A stretch of 64,000 nt of DNA, from positions 68,471-132,470 of the forward strand of contig JBGAPK010000009.1 of the NCBI GenBank assembly GCA_044221315.1. Reading direction: 5' to 3'. Position numbers and translations under genes: made by a program. Below the pieces are notes generated by a model. The model was not told the origin of the DNA and did no database searches. It saw only the letters and a program-made list of their open reading frames with translations. This document shows positions 1 through 8,464 of this stretch, piece after piece. Position 1 is the first letter of the stretch. Each line of letters opens with the position of its first letter. The DNA is from JAFEBO01 sp044221315 (lineage in GTDB: Bacteria; Planctomycetota; Phycisphaerae; Phycisphaerales; UBA1924).

Positions 1-2
1 AT

Positions 3-782
3 CTGCCCGAGCATCACCGTTTCCCGGACTATCTCACAGGACGCCAGGTGGTCGAGTTCTACGGGGCAATGTGCGGCGTCTCGCGACGCGATCGGAAAAA
101 GCGGGCGGCGGAACTGCTCGACTTTGCTGGAATGTCCAAATGGGCGGACACGCGCGTGCGCGGATACTCGAAGGGAATGCGCCAGCGCGTCGGCATTGCC
201 CAGACGCTGGTGAACAACCCGGACCTGGTGATCTGGGACGAGCCGACCGATGGCGTGGATCCGGTGGGACGCCGGGACATCCGGCAGATGACCGTCGAAC
301 TGAAGAAGCGCGGCACGACGGTGATGCTGAACTCGCACCTCCTGAGCGAACTCGAGATGGTGTGCGATCGTGTTGCGATTCTCGTGCAGGGACGGGTCTC
401 GTCGCAGGGAACGATCGAAGAACTAACGGTGGACCGGCAGCGCTACGAGATCGAAGTCGCCTCCGGGGACAGCAATATTGATACGGCGATACGGGCGGCG
501 CTGGCGCCGTGGCTCGCCCCCGGCACGCTGAAAGGAACGCTCCCGGGTGGCGAGAGCCTGAAAGTCGCGCTCGATTCACCACACGCTCCCGCAGTGGTGG
601 AGGTGGGCTCCGCGGAGGCCTCGGTTGTGCAGCCGCTGCTCGACGCGCTGCGCGGTTCGCGTTTGACGGTCCGGGCTCTCAAGCCCATCCGTCCCTCGCT
701 GGAAGACCTTTTCATGGAGGCGGTCACCGATCCAACGACCGGCCGCACGCTCGCCCCGGGCGCCAAGGAGGACGAGCGATGA
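3..782 (+). CDS. ABC transporter ATP-binding protein (5' end outside window)
   Basis: ATPase subunit of an ABC-2 type exporter, partial: the reading frame is already open at the left edge, so the Walker A region lies outside the window. About 259 residues are visible. The start of the visible part (LPEHHRFPDYLTGRQVVEFY) is typical of the segment between Walker A and the signature. The signature GYSKGMRQRVGIAQ, Walker B with D-loop (LVIWDEPTDGVDP) and the switch histidine (NSHLLSE) follow in the right order. A C-terminal extension of about 110 residues follows the nucleotide-binding domain, as in many drug or polysaccharide exporters. The stop overlaps the start of the permease gene (ATGA at 779-782), so the two are translationally coupled. 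Substrate unknown. Confidence 0.95.
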   Translation: MPEHHRFPDYLTGRQVVEFYGAMCGVSRRDRKKRAAELLDFAGMSKWADTRVRGYSKGMRQRVGIAQTLVNNPDLVIWDEPTDGVDPVGRRDIRQMTVELKKRGTTVMLNSHLLSELEMVCDRVAILVQGRVSSQGTIEELTVDRQRYEIEVASGDSNIDTAIRAALAPWLAPGTLKGTLPGGESLKVALDSPHAPAVVEVGSAEASVVQPLLDALRGSRLTVRALKPIRPSLEDLFMEAVTDPTTGRTLAPGAKEDER

Positions 783-2005
783 TTCTAACGCAGACCGTTG
801 CGATGCTTGTGGACGCCTACCGCGAATTGAACGCCAAGAAGATGTTCTGGATCACGCTGGTCCTCTCGGCGTTCGTGGTCGGGGCGATCGCGTGCGTTGG
901 CATCAACGATCGGGGGATTTCGATCCTGTGGTGGACGATCCCAGCCGGGGTTTTCAATTCATCGATCGTGTCGCCGGCGCTCTTCTACAAACTTGTATTC
1001 GTCAACTTCGGCTTCAAGATCTGGCTGACCTGGGCAGCGACAATTCTGGCGCTGATCTCAACGGCGTCTCTCGTCCCAGACTTTGTAGCCGGCGGAAGCA
1101 TCGACCTGATGCTCTCCAAGCCCGTTGCGCGGCTGCGGTTGTTCTTCACGAAGTACCTCACCGGCCTGCTTTTCGTGGCGCTGCAGGTAGCCGTCTTTTC
1201 GGGAGCGAGTTTTCTCGTGATCGGATTGCGCGGCGGGGAGTGGGTCTGGAAGGTCTTCCTGGCGGTGCCGCTGGTGCTGCTCTTCTTCAGTTTCCTGTAC
1301 TGCTTCTGCGCCCTGATCGGACTGGTCACGCGTTCGACGATCGCGGCGCTCCTGCTGACGATCCTGTTCTGGTTCATGATCTTCCTGGTCGATAGCGCGG
1401 AGCAGTCGCTGCTGCTCTTCCGCTTGAACGCGGAAGACCGGGTTGCGTCGATCGAGGCCAGGGCCAAGCCGCTGGCGGAGTCCATCGCGAAGCAGAAGGC
1501 ATCGATCGAGCGTCTTTCGCACGCGCCCGACGGTGAGACGCCGGAAGCGAGGGCCGCACGCGAATCGGAACTGGGCACGCTCCAATCGTCACTGGCCGGG
1601 CTCGAGATGCGCCACCAGACCAGCGAAACCAGCCTGAAGGAATACCAGAATTCGCAAGCGCTGCTCGACCGGTGGCACTTTGCGCTCTTCGGGCTCAAGA
1701 CGGTGCTGCCCAAAACGTCGGAGACGATGGCAATCCTCGAGCGTTCGCTCACCTCGATCGACGAAGTTCTGAAGCTGGAAGACGCGGAGGATGAGCGGCG
1801 AGAAACACGGAGAAGCCAGGCCGGACGCGGGCCCGAGAACGAGCGACGCGGAGGCGGGCCCGGCGATTTCAGCCCCGCGGTGGCGCGCAAGCAGCAGGAA
1901 ATACTGCGGGCACGCTCGGTCTGGTGGATCGTGGGGACGTCGGTCGGATTCGAGATCGTCGTGCTGGGGATCGCGGTGGCCCTGTTCGCGCGTCGCGATT
2001 TCTGA
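779..2005 (+). CDS. ABC-2 type transporter permease
   Basis: Integral membrane partner of the preceding ATPase, 408 residues, starting at the ATG that overlaps the ATPase stop codon. A hydrophobic segment (about residues 22-42) is followed by a domain with several further membrane helices around residues 60-210 (for example the segment with VPLVLLFFSFLYCFCALIG). Between about residues 215 and 370 there is a long polar, charged stretch rich in Glu, Arg and Ser that looks partly coiled-coil and would lie outside the membrane. A final helix (VWWIVGTSVGFEIVVLGIAVALF) ends the protein. This large soluble insertion before the last helix is typical of planctomycete ABC-2 permeases. Family assignment rests on context and topology; the substrate cannot be inferred. 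Confidence 0.85.
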   Translation: MILTQTVAMLVDAYRELNAKKMFWITLVLSAFVVGAIACVGINDRGISILWWTIPAGVFNSSIVSPALFYKLVFVNFGFKIWLTWAATILALISTASLVPDFVAGGSIDLMLSKPVARLRLFFTKYLTGLLFVALQVAVFSGASFLVIGLRGGEWVWKVFLAVPLVLLFFSFLYCFCALIGLVTRSTIAALLLTILFWFMIFLVDSAEQSLLLFRLNAEDRVASIEARAKPLAESIAKQKASIERLSHAPDGETPEARAARESELGTLQSSLAGLEMRHQTSETSLKEYQNSQALLDRWHFALFGLKTVLPKTSETMAILERSLTSIDEVLKLEDAEDERRETRRSQAGRGPENERRGGGPGDFSPAVARKQQEILRARSVWWIVGTSVGFEIVVLGIAVALFARRDF

Positions 2006-2019
2006 CCGCGATGGCCCGC

Positions 2020-2898
2020 CTACTGCTTCGAAAGTTCTCTCCCGCGCGCCGTCCCCGCCGCGATCGCTCGGACAAAGAGATCCTGCACGTTGGCGTCATC
2101 GAGCACCCGAGTCGCCGCGGCGGTTGTGCCGCCCTTGCTGGTGACGGAAAGGCGGAGCGCTTCGGGCGAGATGGAGGGGTCGTGAGTGAGAAGTTGGGCG
2201 GCGCCCTTGAGCATGGCGCGAACGATCTCGTCGGCCTGCCCGGGCGAGAATCCGTGCTCGATTCCTGCTCGCACGAGCGCTTCGGCGATGTAGAAGAGGT
2301 AGGCCGGGCCGCTGCCGGCGAGGGCTGTGAAGGCGTCGAAGAGCGATTCGTCGATGCGGATCGTTCCGCCGAGGGCGTCGAAGAGGGCAACGGTTTCCCT
2401 TTCGTCGCCCGGAAGGCCGGAGGCCCCGAGCGCCCAGGCCGCAATGCCGGCTCGGACTCTGGCCGGCGTGTTCGGCATCACCCTGATGACCCGCGCGCCG
2501 GGACCGAGCGAGTGCTCGATCAGCATCGTGTTCGTGCCGGCCATGATGGAAACGACGCGGCGTGAGCGCGATGGAGCGGCGAGCAGCGGTTTGAGTTCTT
2601 TCGCGACGGCCGCGAACCCCTGGGGCTTCACCGCGAGCAGTATGTGGCCGGAATCCGGCCCGTTTTCATTCTGCCCCAGGCGCTGTAGACCTTCGGCGAT
2701 ATGCTCGCTCGTGACCACACCGCGCGACTCGAATTCCCGGCGCTTTTGGGCATCGAGTTCGACGACGGTGAATGAGCCGGGCTCGGCAACCCCCGCGTCG
2801 AGGGCGCCGAGCACGATGGCATGGGCCATGTTTCCGCCGCCGACGAGGCACCAGGCGCTGGCGGACAGATCAGCATTTGGCATAGCCGGGCTGGGCAT
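2020..2898 (-). CDS. proC: Pyrroline-5-carboxylate reductase
   Basis: Last enzyme of proline synthesis: reduces 1-pyrroline-5-carboxylate to proline with NAD(P)H. The N-terminal Rossmann motif (VGGGNMAHA), the conserved LAVKPQ, the RVMPNTPARV segment and the C-terminal ALAGSGPAY and SKGGTTAAA signatures are all present in order. 292 residues from the ATG at 2898; an in-frame ATG at 2883 would give 287. The longer start is preferred because a TAGGCT hexamer lies 8 bases before it and neither start has a Shine-Dalgarno sequence. It diverges from accA and converges on the ABC permease with a 14-base gap. Two upstream extensions of this frame run antisense into accA and are not coding. Confidence 0.95.
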   Translation of the reverse strand: MPSPAMPNADLSASAWCLVGGGNMAHAIVLGALDAGVAEPGSFTVVELDAQKRREFESRGVVTSEHIAEGLQRLGQNENGPDSGHILLAVKPQGFAAVAKELKPLLAAPSRSRRVVSIMAGTNTMLIEHSLGPGARVIRVMPNTPARVRAGIAAWALGASGLPGDERETVALFDALGGTIRIDESLFDAFTALAGSGPAYLFYIAEALVRAGIEHGFSPGQADEIVRAMLKGAAQLLTHDPSISPEALRLSVTSKGGTTAAATRVLDDANVQDLFVRAIAAGTARGRELSKQ

Positions 2899-2906
2899 CG
2901 GGCAAC

Positions 2907-2912
2907 AGCCTA
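2907..2912 (-). promoter_or_regulatory. Candidate -10 box of proC
   Basis: TAGGCT on the minus strand, ending 8 bases before the ATG at 2898, with no Shine-Dalgarno sequence between. One of a series of similarly placed TANNNT boxes in this window. No good -35 is visible. Confidence 0.4.
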
Positions 2913-2928
2913 GCGGACGGCGGGGCGA

Positions 2929-2934
2929 TAAACT
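2929..2934 (+). promoter_or_regulatory. Candidate -10 box of accA
   Basis: TAAACT, 9 bases before the accA ATG at 2944. The bases between (ACAGCCCCC) contain no Shine-Dalgarno sequence, so the mRNA would have a leader of only a few bases or none. Confidence 0.4.
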
Positions 2935-2943
2935 ACAGCCCCC

Positions 2944-3948
2944 ATGGCGACCTACTACCAGCTCGATTTCGAGAAGCCCCTTCTCGAGCTCGACCAGCAG
3001 ATCGATGATCTCGAGTCCCGCATCCGGGTCGAGGAGCCCGACCCCGGTCAGGCGACCGGTGTGGACTCCCTGCGGGCCAGGGCGGCATCGCTGCGCTCCC
3101 AGCGGGACTCGGCTCTTGTCGATATTTACACCAAATTGACGGCCTGGCAAACCGTTCGGGTGGCACGCCATCCGATGCGTCCTCAGACACGGGACTACAT
3201 CGAACTGATGACGCGCGACTTTGCGGAAATGCACGGCGATCGTCGATTCGGGGACGATCCGGCGCTGGTCTGCGGCATGTGCCGCATCGGCCCGATCAAG
3301 GTCATGCTCGTCGGCCACCAGAAGGGGCGGGAGACCAGCGAGAAGATCGCGTGTCACTTCGGTTGTGCGCACCCGGAGGGGTATCGCAAGGCGCTTCTCA
3401 AAATGCAGTTGGCGGAGAAGTTCGGGCTTCCGATCGTGACGTTGGTGGACACGCCGGGCGCATATCCGGGGCTCGGGGCCGAGCAGCGTGGGCAGGCGGA
3501 AGCGATCGCGGTCAATCTTCGGGAAATGAGCCGGCTGAAAGTCCCGATCGTCAGCATCGTGATCGGAGAGGGCGGCTCGGGGGGCGCGCTGGGGATCGCG
3601 GTGGCCGATCGCGTCGCGATGCTGCAGCACTCGTGGTATTCGGTCATCAGCCCGGAAGGCTGCGCCGCGATCCTGTGGAAAGAGGCGAACGAGCAAACGA
3701 ATACGGCCGCGGCCAAGAGCCTGAAACTCACCGCCGCGGACAATCTTGAACTGGGCATTATCGACGATGTGATCACCGAGCCCGTGGGGGGCGCTCACCG
3801 CGACCCGCGCGGGGCGGCGAACAACCTCTCCGAGTGGATCGTGCGGACGCTCCAGGAGCTAAAGACCAAACCGGGCGAAGAACTTGTGAGCACCCGGTAC
3901 GAGCGTTTCCGGCGGATGGGTGAGTTTCTCGAGCAGACGCCCGAATGA
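2944..3948 (+). CDS. accA: Acetyl-CoA carboxylase carboxyltransferase subunit alpha
   Basis: Transfers the carboxyl group from carboxybiotin to acetyl-CoA to make malonyl-CoA, the first committed step of fatty acid synthesis; acts with AccD in the cytoplasm. 334 residues, close to the usual 320 or so. The N-terminal helical segment (LDFEKPLLELDQQIDDLESRI), the RPQTRDYI and GDRRFGDDPA motifs, the GHQKGRETSEKI motif and the oxyanion-hole glycines (IGEGGSGGALGIAVAD) are all recognisable, followed by YSVISPEGCAAILWK. No other acc gene lies beside it. The start is fixed by the family N terminus. Confidence 0.97.
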   Translation: MATYYQLDFEKPLLELDQQIDDLESRIRVEEPDPGQATGVDSLRARAASLRSQRDSALVDIYTKLTAWQTVRVARHPMRPQTRDYIELMTRDFAEMHGDRRFGDDPALVCGMCRIGPIKVMLVGHQKGRETSEKIACHFGCAHPEGYRKALLKMQLAEKFGLPIVTLVDTPGAYPGLGAEQRGQAEAIAVNLREMSRLKVPIVSIVIGEGGSGGALGIAVADRVAMLQHSWYSVISPEGCAAILWKEANEQTNTAAAKSLKLTAADNLELGIIDDVITEPVGGAHRDPRGAANNLSEWIVRTLQELKTKPGEELVSTRYERFRRMGEFLEQTPE

Positions 3949-3986
3949 GCGTGCCCGGCCGCTGGGAAGGCATGGAATCCGCGTCT

Positions 3987-4013
3987 TTGACCGGCCCGAC
4001 GCGCGCATCTACC
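3987..4013 (+). promoter_or_regulatory. Candidate promoter of the dksA-like/lspA pair
   Basis: TTGACC at 3987-3992 and TCTACC at 4008-4013 with a 15-base spacer, in the 154-base gap between accA and the dksA-like gene. The spacer is a little short and the -10 is imperfect, so this is tentative. Confidence 0.35.
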
Positions 4014-4102
4014 CTTGCCCGCCGATTTTTACAGCGGGCTGCTCGCGTTGTACGGCAGCACGGACGCCGCACGACGGGCGCCACTGAGGGCGGAGGTCAT
4101 TC

Positions 4103-4849
4103 GTGACGCAGAAGTCAGCAAAGAAGTCCAAGCCCGCTCCCAAGGCCGCGAAACCCGCGCCGGCAAAGAAGTCGCCGGTCAAGCCGACACCCAAGCCCGC
4201 GGCGAAGGCGGCGCCGAGCGCGAAGGCCGATGCCTCCAAGAAGCCGGTGCGTAAGGGCATCACGATCGTCGCTCCCAAGCCGATGAAGAAGATGAAGGCA
4301 AAGACGACGGCGCCCTCTTCGATCTCGTCGCTCGCCGGAAGCCTTCTGGGCGCCGGCAAATCGCGCAAGCCGCTGATCCCGTCGGGCCCAACGCTCAAGA
4401 GCTCGGGCGTGCCGTTGGGTTACCAGGGCGGGGTGCAGGAATCCGAAGTGCCGGAGATCAAGGCGAAGACGCCGTTCGACAAGAAGCAGCTCGAGCACTA
4501 CAAGACCATACTGATCCGCAAACGACTGGAGCTGGTGGGCGATGTGTCGAACATGGAGCAGGAGGCGCTGCGCGGACAGTCGGGCTCACTCTCCAATCTG
4601 CCGCAGCACATCGCCGAGCAGGGGAGCGATACATTCGACCAGTCTCTCGCGCTCGACCTGGCGGCGACCGATCGCCGGCTGATCAGGGAGATCGAGGATG
4701 CGCTCAAGCGGATCGAGGACGGGACGTTCGGAATCTGCGAGATGACCGGCAAGCCGATCAAGGCGGAGCGGCTGGAAGAGTTGCCCTGGGCCCGGTATTC
4801 CATCGACGCGGCCAGAATGCTCGAGCGTCAGCAGATGACCAGGCCGTGA
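4103..4849 (+). CDS. TraR/DksA family protein with degenerate zinc finger and long basic N terminus
   Basis: Predicted regulator of the DksA/TraR type (family members bind the RNA polymerase secondary channel). 248 residues from a GTG start with a GGAGG Shine-Dalgarno sequence 6-7 bases upstream. The first 90 or so residues are a Lys/Ala/Pro-rich, disordered tail reminiscent of histone H1. The C-terminal half has the DksA coiled-coil pattern and the family motif around IEDGTFGICEMTGKPI and RLEELPWARYSIDA. In canonical members these read CxxC and CxxC; here only one cysteine (about residue 212) remains, replaced by Gly, Ser and Ala at the other three sites, so a zinc finger cannot form in the usual way. 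Its stop overlaps the lspA start, so the two genes are co-translated. Confidence 0.85.
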   Translation: MTQKSAKKSKPAPKAAKPAPAKKSPVKPTPKPAAKAAPSAKADASKKPVRKGITIVAPKPMKKMKAKTTAPSSISSLAGSLLGAGKSRKPLIPSGPTLKSSGVPLGYQGGVQESEVPEIKAKTPFDKKQLEHYKTILIRKRLELVGDVSNMEQEALRGQSGSLSNLPQHIAEQGSDTFDQSLALDLAATDRRLIREIEDALKRIEDGTFGICEMTGKPIKAERLEELPWARYSIDAARMLERQQMTRP

Positions 4850-5541
4850 GCGGACTCCCCGCAAACCAGATGTCCAGTACCGGCGCACACAGCGATTCCG
4901 AAACGGCAGGCGTGCCCTCCCGGTCCGGCCCGGCGTGGCGGTCACCGGCCGCGTGGGTAACCCTGGTGGGAGTCGTGGTCATCGGCTTCGCGATCGATCT
5001 GGCGAGCAAATCCTGGGCCTTTGCCTCGATCGCAGGCTCGCCCGTGGAATTCACACGCGAACAGGCGATTTCGGCGAGACCGCTCTCGTCGCTCATCCCG
5101 ATGCACCAGCCGATGGTGGTTGTGCCGAACCTGCTCAACTTCACGCTGGTGTTGAACCCCGGCGCGGTGTTCGGAATCGGCGCCGGTCGCGTCGGGTTCT
5201 TCATCGCCGTGACCATCGTCGCGGTGGCGTTCGGGCTGGGCGTGTTCGTTCTGGCGACGCGTGCGAGGGATCATCTCTCTCACGCGGGGCTGGGGCTGAT
5301 TCTCGCGGGCGGTTTGGGCAACCTGTACGACCGGCTGATGTACGGCTGCGTGCGCGACTTCATTCACCCGTTGCCCAAGGTGAAGTGGTGGGGTACGTCG
5401 CGCGAGGTCTGGCCGTACGTCTCGAACGTGGCCGACCTGCTGCTCCTGATCGGTATCGCCTTCCTGCTCTGGCATGCGTGGCAGAACGAGCGGAAGCTGC
5501 GGGCGACGGGCGCTCCGGCCGGTGCTCCGCACGCGGGCTGA
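4846..5541 (+). CDS. lspA: Lipoprotein signal peptidase (signal peptidase II)
   Basis: Membrane aspartyl protease that removes signal peptides from diacylglyceryl-modified prolipoproteins. 231 residues, against about 160-170 for well-known LspA; the extra length is an N-terminal polar extension of some 35 residues and a longer first periplasmic loop. The conserved motifs are present: LDLASK-like segment (FAIDLASKSWAF), NFTLVLNPGAVFGI, and the two catalytic aspartates in GNLYDRLMYGCVRDF and NVADLLLLIG. Four membrane helices are visible. The GTG start overlaps the stop of the dksA-like gene (GTGA at 4846-4849). The many predicted lipoproteins and secreted proteins nearby fit a need for this enzyme. 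Confidence 0.95.
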   Translation: MSGLPANQMSSTGAHSDSETAGVPSRSGPAWRSPAAWVTLVGVVVIGFAIDLASKSWAFASIAGSPVEFTREQAISARPLSSLIPMHQPMVVVPNLLNFTLVLNPGAVFGIGAGRVGFFIAVTIVAVAFGLGVFVLATRARDHLSHAGLGLILAGGLGNLYDRLMYGCVRDFIHPLPKVKWWGTSREVWPYVSNVADLLLLIGIAFLLWHAWQNERKLRATGAPAGAPHAG

Positions 5542-5928
5542 TCAGCTTCCGGGAGTCGGCTCGCCGCAGTCGCGGGTAACCGGGACGAGGCACAGAAACC
5601 GCAGCTCGGCGGCGTTGTCGGCCTTGAACTGGTGTTCGTGGTTGGGCGGAATGAGCACCACGTCGCCCGAGCGGATGTTCTGCTCCTTCCCGTTCAGCAG
5701 CACGGTCCCGCCGCCCTCCACGATGAACACCTCGTGCTCGTAGTCGTGGGAGTGCCGCGGCGTATTTCCGCCCGGCTGGACGCGGAAATGGCGCAGAGCG
5801 AAGTTCGGCGCGCCGTGCTCGCGTCCGACCATGATCGCCATCTCGGCGCCGTTGACGCCGGGCATCTGCACCGGCTTGGTTGGGATCTCGTGGATGCTGC
5901 GGATGACGCCCTGGGTCGTGGTGCTCAT
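5542..5928 (-). CDS. Cupin domain protein
   Basis: Small single-domain cupin of 128 residues. The first cupin motif is seen in RVQPGGNTPRHSHDYEHEVFIVEGGG (two His, Glu, later His ligands for a metal) and the second in GDVVLIPPNHEHQFKA. This class includes dioxygenases, isomerases and storage-like sugar-binding proteins, so the metal site is supported but the reaction is not. It is convergent with lspA (adjacent stops) and divergent from the metallo-hydrolase gene at 5974. Confidence 0.85.
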   Translation of the reverse strand: MSTTTQGVIRSIHEIPTKPVQMPGVNGAEMAIMVGREHGAPNFALRHFRVQPGGNTPRHSHDYEHEVFIVEGGGTVLLNGKEQNIRSGDVVLIPPNHEHQFKADNAAELRFLCLVPVTRDCGEPTPGS

Positions 5929-5962
5929 CGGTTCTCTCCGAATCGATTTCTGAGCACGATCC

Positions 5963-5968
5963 TATTCT
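5963..5968 (+). promoter_or_regulatory. Candidate -10 box of the MBL-fold gene
   Basis: TATTCT, 5 bases before the ATG at 5974, with no room for a Shine-Dalgarno sequence. Transcription would begin at or near the A of the start codon. Confidence 0.5.
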
Positions 5969-5973
5969 CGTGC

Positions 5974-6618
5974 ATGAGTGAAAGGCTGAGCATCCGAACG
6001 TTCACGCTCGGGCCGTTCGCGACGAATTGCTATGTCGTCGGCGTGGAAGGCGAGACCGAGTGCTTTGTGGTCGACGCCGGCTTCGGGAGCGGGGCGATCG
6101 TGGAAGCAATCCGACGCGACCGGCTCAACCCCGTTGCCCTGGTGCTGACGCACGCCCACCTCGATCACATCGCCGGTGCGGGCACGCTCAAGAAGGAGTT
6201 CCCCGGGCTGCCGATCTGGGTTCACGAGGCCGAGACGGGTTGGCTCACCGACGCCGAGATCAATATGAGCGCTCTCGCCGGCATGCCGGTAACGGCCCCG
6301 CCGGCGGACCGTTCGCTGCGCGACGGCGACGTGCTCGAACTCCCGGGCGGGCTGTGGAAGGTGCTGCACACGCCCGGCCATTCGCCGGGCGGAATTTCAA
6401 TCTGGAACGAGGCCCATCAAGTGGCGTTCGTCGGCGACGCCCTGTTCGCCGGATCGGTCGGACGCACCGACTTCCCGGGCTGCTCGATGGACGCGCTCTC
6501 GAAAAGCATCCGTACAAAGCTCTACACCCTGCCGGGAGAGACGAAGTGCCTTTCCGGGCACGGGCCGGCGACAACCGTAGAGCGCGAACGCAGAACGAAT
6601 CCGTACGTGCGACCGTGA
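5974..6618 (+). CDS. MBL-fold metallo-hydrolase (glyoxalase II-like)
   Basis: Metallo-beta-lactamase fold hydrolase of 214 residues, cytoplasmic. The di-metal ligands are visible: HxHxDH at residues 60-65 (THAHLDHIAG), His136 in HTPGHSPGG, Asp155 in VGDALFAG and His196 in SGHGP. The N-terminal FATNCYVVG and the SVGRTDFPG segment are typical of the YcbL/glyoxalase II-like subgroup, which hydrolyses thioesters such as S-lactoylglutathione or related substrates; the true substrate is unknown. The open frame extends upstream, but that part is antisense to the cupin gene. The start is supported by the protein family N terminus and the -10-like hexamer 5 bases upstream. Confidence 0.9.
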   Translation: MSERLSIRTFTLGPFATNCYVVGVEGETECFVVDAGFGSGAIVEAIRRDRLNPVALVLTHAHLDHIAGAGTLKKEFPGLPIWVHEAETGWLTDAEINMSALAGMPVTAPPADRSLRDGDVLELPGGLWKVLHTPGHSPGGISIWNEAHQVAFVGDALFAGSVGRTDFPGCSMDALSKSIRTKLYTLPGETKCLSGHGPATTVERERRTNPYVRP

Positions 6619-6634
6619 GCCGATCAAGCCGCGG

Positions 6635-8362
6635 TTACGGGCAGGCGAGCAGCGTGTCGTAGGCGCCGGCAAAGATCACAAAGTCCGAATCGTCGGTGAA
6701 TCCGTCGCCGTTGAAATCGCCCACCGTCGAGATGAACTCGTCGTACGCGCTGGCGAAGAGCACGAAGTCGGTGTCGTCCACCACGCCGTCGACATTGAGG
6801 TCGCACAGACCCTGGATCTGGAAGGACCAGACGCCGCTGGGAGATTGGGCGGTGCCGCCGCGGTTCGTGGCGTTGACCGTCCAGTAGTAGGTTCCGCAGT
6901 TGATCAGGAGCCCGGCGGGAATCTGGAGCGAGTACGGTCCGGCCTGAGCGACCGGCGCCGTGTAGATGGGCGATGAGAGATCGCTGTTCGGGGAGACAAC
7001 GAGCGAGTAGCTCGTGACTCTCACGCCGGCATTCCAGGTGAGGGTGGGGGTTGGGGACTTGGCGAGATTCTGCGAGGTGTCCGCGGGCGCCGAAAGCGTG
7101 TGGCCGGAAGGCACGGCGGGCACCGGAAGGATGAAGTCGGCGATCACCGGGCGGTGATCACTCGCCGAGGAGATATTGGTCCAGAGCGCCGGGTAGTTGT
7201 TGAATTCGAGCGGGAACGCCGTGCCGGGCATTGTGCTGGCCCGGAAAACGAACGAGCGGCGCAGTGTCGCGATCGAATCCTGCCAGCAGATGTAATCGAG
7301 CTTGTTGTTATTGTTCGTTCCCTGCGTGTTGCGGTTGCCGGTGAAGGGGTCGACCGACGTGTCGAACGTACTGTCCGATCGGTCGCGGTCGGTCCCGTCC
7401 AGCGTACCCGGGCTGACGGCGCCGGCCCGGGTCATCCAAAGTGCCGGCCCGTCGCGGCCGTTGTTGTCCTCGTCCTCGTTGAAGTCGCCCGACCAGACGA
7501 CGGGCGTCTGGGGGGTGAGCACCTTGTTAGGACGCGGGAAATTGCTGCACCTGACGTGCGGATCCGAGGTTGCTGTTCCCAAGCCGTTGAAAATCGCATC
7601 GATGTAGTACGCAATGCGCGGGCTGACAGCGAGTCGTTCTGCGAGATCCGAAGCGGCGCCTCCGGACCTGAGATGACCTCCGCCCATGACGAAATCCCCT
7701 CCGAAACGATCGTCGGGGAGGTTGATCTCTCCGAACATAAAGCCGCGAATTCCACTGTCGCCCGCTGTGTAATAGGGGACCGCGGCATCCGCCGAAAGGA
7801 TAAAGCTGGGAATCGCCGTCCGGCCGTCGCCGTTCAGATCCGCAAACGGAAAGCGCGAAAGGATGACATTGCGGTTGAAGGTGATCCCGCCGCTGCTGTC
7901 GGTTACGGTTGAGACGTAGACGTACGGCAGGTCGTAGTTCGTGGTGTACTTGGTCACATAGGCCGTGACCGCCGGATTGCCGGCGACGTAGGGATCGATG
8001 CCGCCGTGCAAGAACAGGTCGAGGGTGGTGGTCAGTCGCGGGACGTCGTCGCCCGTTGCGTACCCCTGCGCTGCTCCGGTGTTGTTGCCCACGTTGTCGC
8101 CGCACTCGAGAAGCACGAGCACGTCGGGCCGTGCTGCGGCGACCTGCACGGCGATGGCGGTCCATGTATTCGCTGCCTGCTGCTTGGCATTCGTCGAGCA
8201 GATCCGGTCCTGGATGTTGAAGGTCATCACCCGGAAGTCGTCGGGATCGGTCTTGCCCCACTGGCGGGTGGCGGGATTCCACTGGGCGTTGGCTTGCGCA
8301 AGTCCTGCAATCAGGGCCAGTGCAGCAAAGATGCGTGTCCTAGTCAAAGCCTGCTCCTTCAT
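6635..8362 (-). CDS. Secreted endonuclease/exonuclease/phosphatase-family protein with dockerin-like tail
   Basis: 575 residues. The N terminus is a signal peptide (MKEQALTRTRIFAALALIAGL, cleavage after QANA). An EEP fold domain follows: FRVMTFNIQDR, LVLLECGD, the Asn/Asp pair in SGDFNEDEDN and the catalytic SDHRPVIADF near residue 400, consistent with a metal-dependent phosphodiesterase or nuclease. Residues about 415-515 look like a fibronectin III-type beta-sandwich (LTWNAGVRVTSYSLVV ... YYWTVNATN). The last 60 residues are two Asp-rich, calcium-loop-like repeats (CDLNVDGVVDDTDFVLFASAYD, then GDFNGDGFTDDSDFVIFAGAYD). The next gene on the same strand carries the same tail. Probably an exported nuclease or phosphoesterase; the substrate is not known. 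Confidence 0.85.
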   Translation of the reverse strand: MKEQALTRTRIFAALALIAGLAQANAQWNPATRQWGKTDPDDFRVMTFNIQDRICSTNAKQQAANTWTAIAVQVAAARPDVLVLLECGDNVGNNTGAAQGYATGDDVPRLTTTLDLFLHGGIDPYVAGNPAVTAYVTKYTTNYDLPYVYVSTVTDSSGGITFNRNVILSRFPFADLNGDGRTAIPSFILSADAAVPYYTAGDSGIRGFMFGEINLPDDRFGGDFVMGGGHLRSGGAASDLAERLAVSPRIAYYIDAIFNGLGTATSDPHVRCSNFPRPNKVLTPQTPVVWSGDFNEDEDNNGRDGPALWMTRAGAVSPGTLDGTDRDRSDSTFDTSVDPFTGNRNTQGTNNNNKLDYICWQDSIATLRRSFVFRASTMPGTAFPLEFNNYPALWTNISSASDHRPVIADFILPVPAVPSGHTLSAPADTSQNLAKSPTPTLTWNAGVRVTSYSLVVSPNSDLSSPIYTAPVAQAGPYSLQIPAGLLINCGTYYWTVNATNRGGTAQSPSGVWSFQIQGLCDLNVDGVVDDTDFVLFASAYDEFISTVGDFNGDGFTDDSDFVIFAGAYDTLLACP

Positions 8363-8405
8363 CCCACCCCGAATCGAAGTCGGGTCGGACCATTCCCTTG
8401 CAAAG

Positions 8406-8435
8406 CCGCCCCCGGGCGGTCAGGCCCGGGGGCGG
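8406..8435 (-). terminator. Strong GC hairpin, candidate terminator
   Basis: Perfect 12-bp inverted repeat (8406-8417 with 8424-8435, six-base loop) downstream of the large secreted protein gene on the minus strand. The T-run after it is short (CTTTG), so termination may be partial and let some transcript continue into the downstream EEP gene. Confidence 0.55.
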
Positions 8436-8464
8436 TACGAGTTCCATACGAACGCCCGGGCTGA

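Noticed and set aside
2899..3798. Upstream extension of the proC reading frame, about 300 more residues
   Set aside because: It is the antisense frame of accA, which has complete family motifs. The proC family N terminus begins near 2898.
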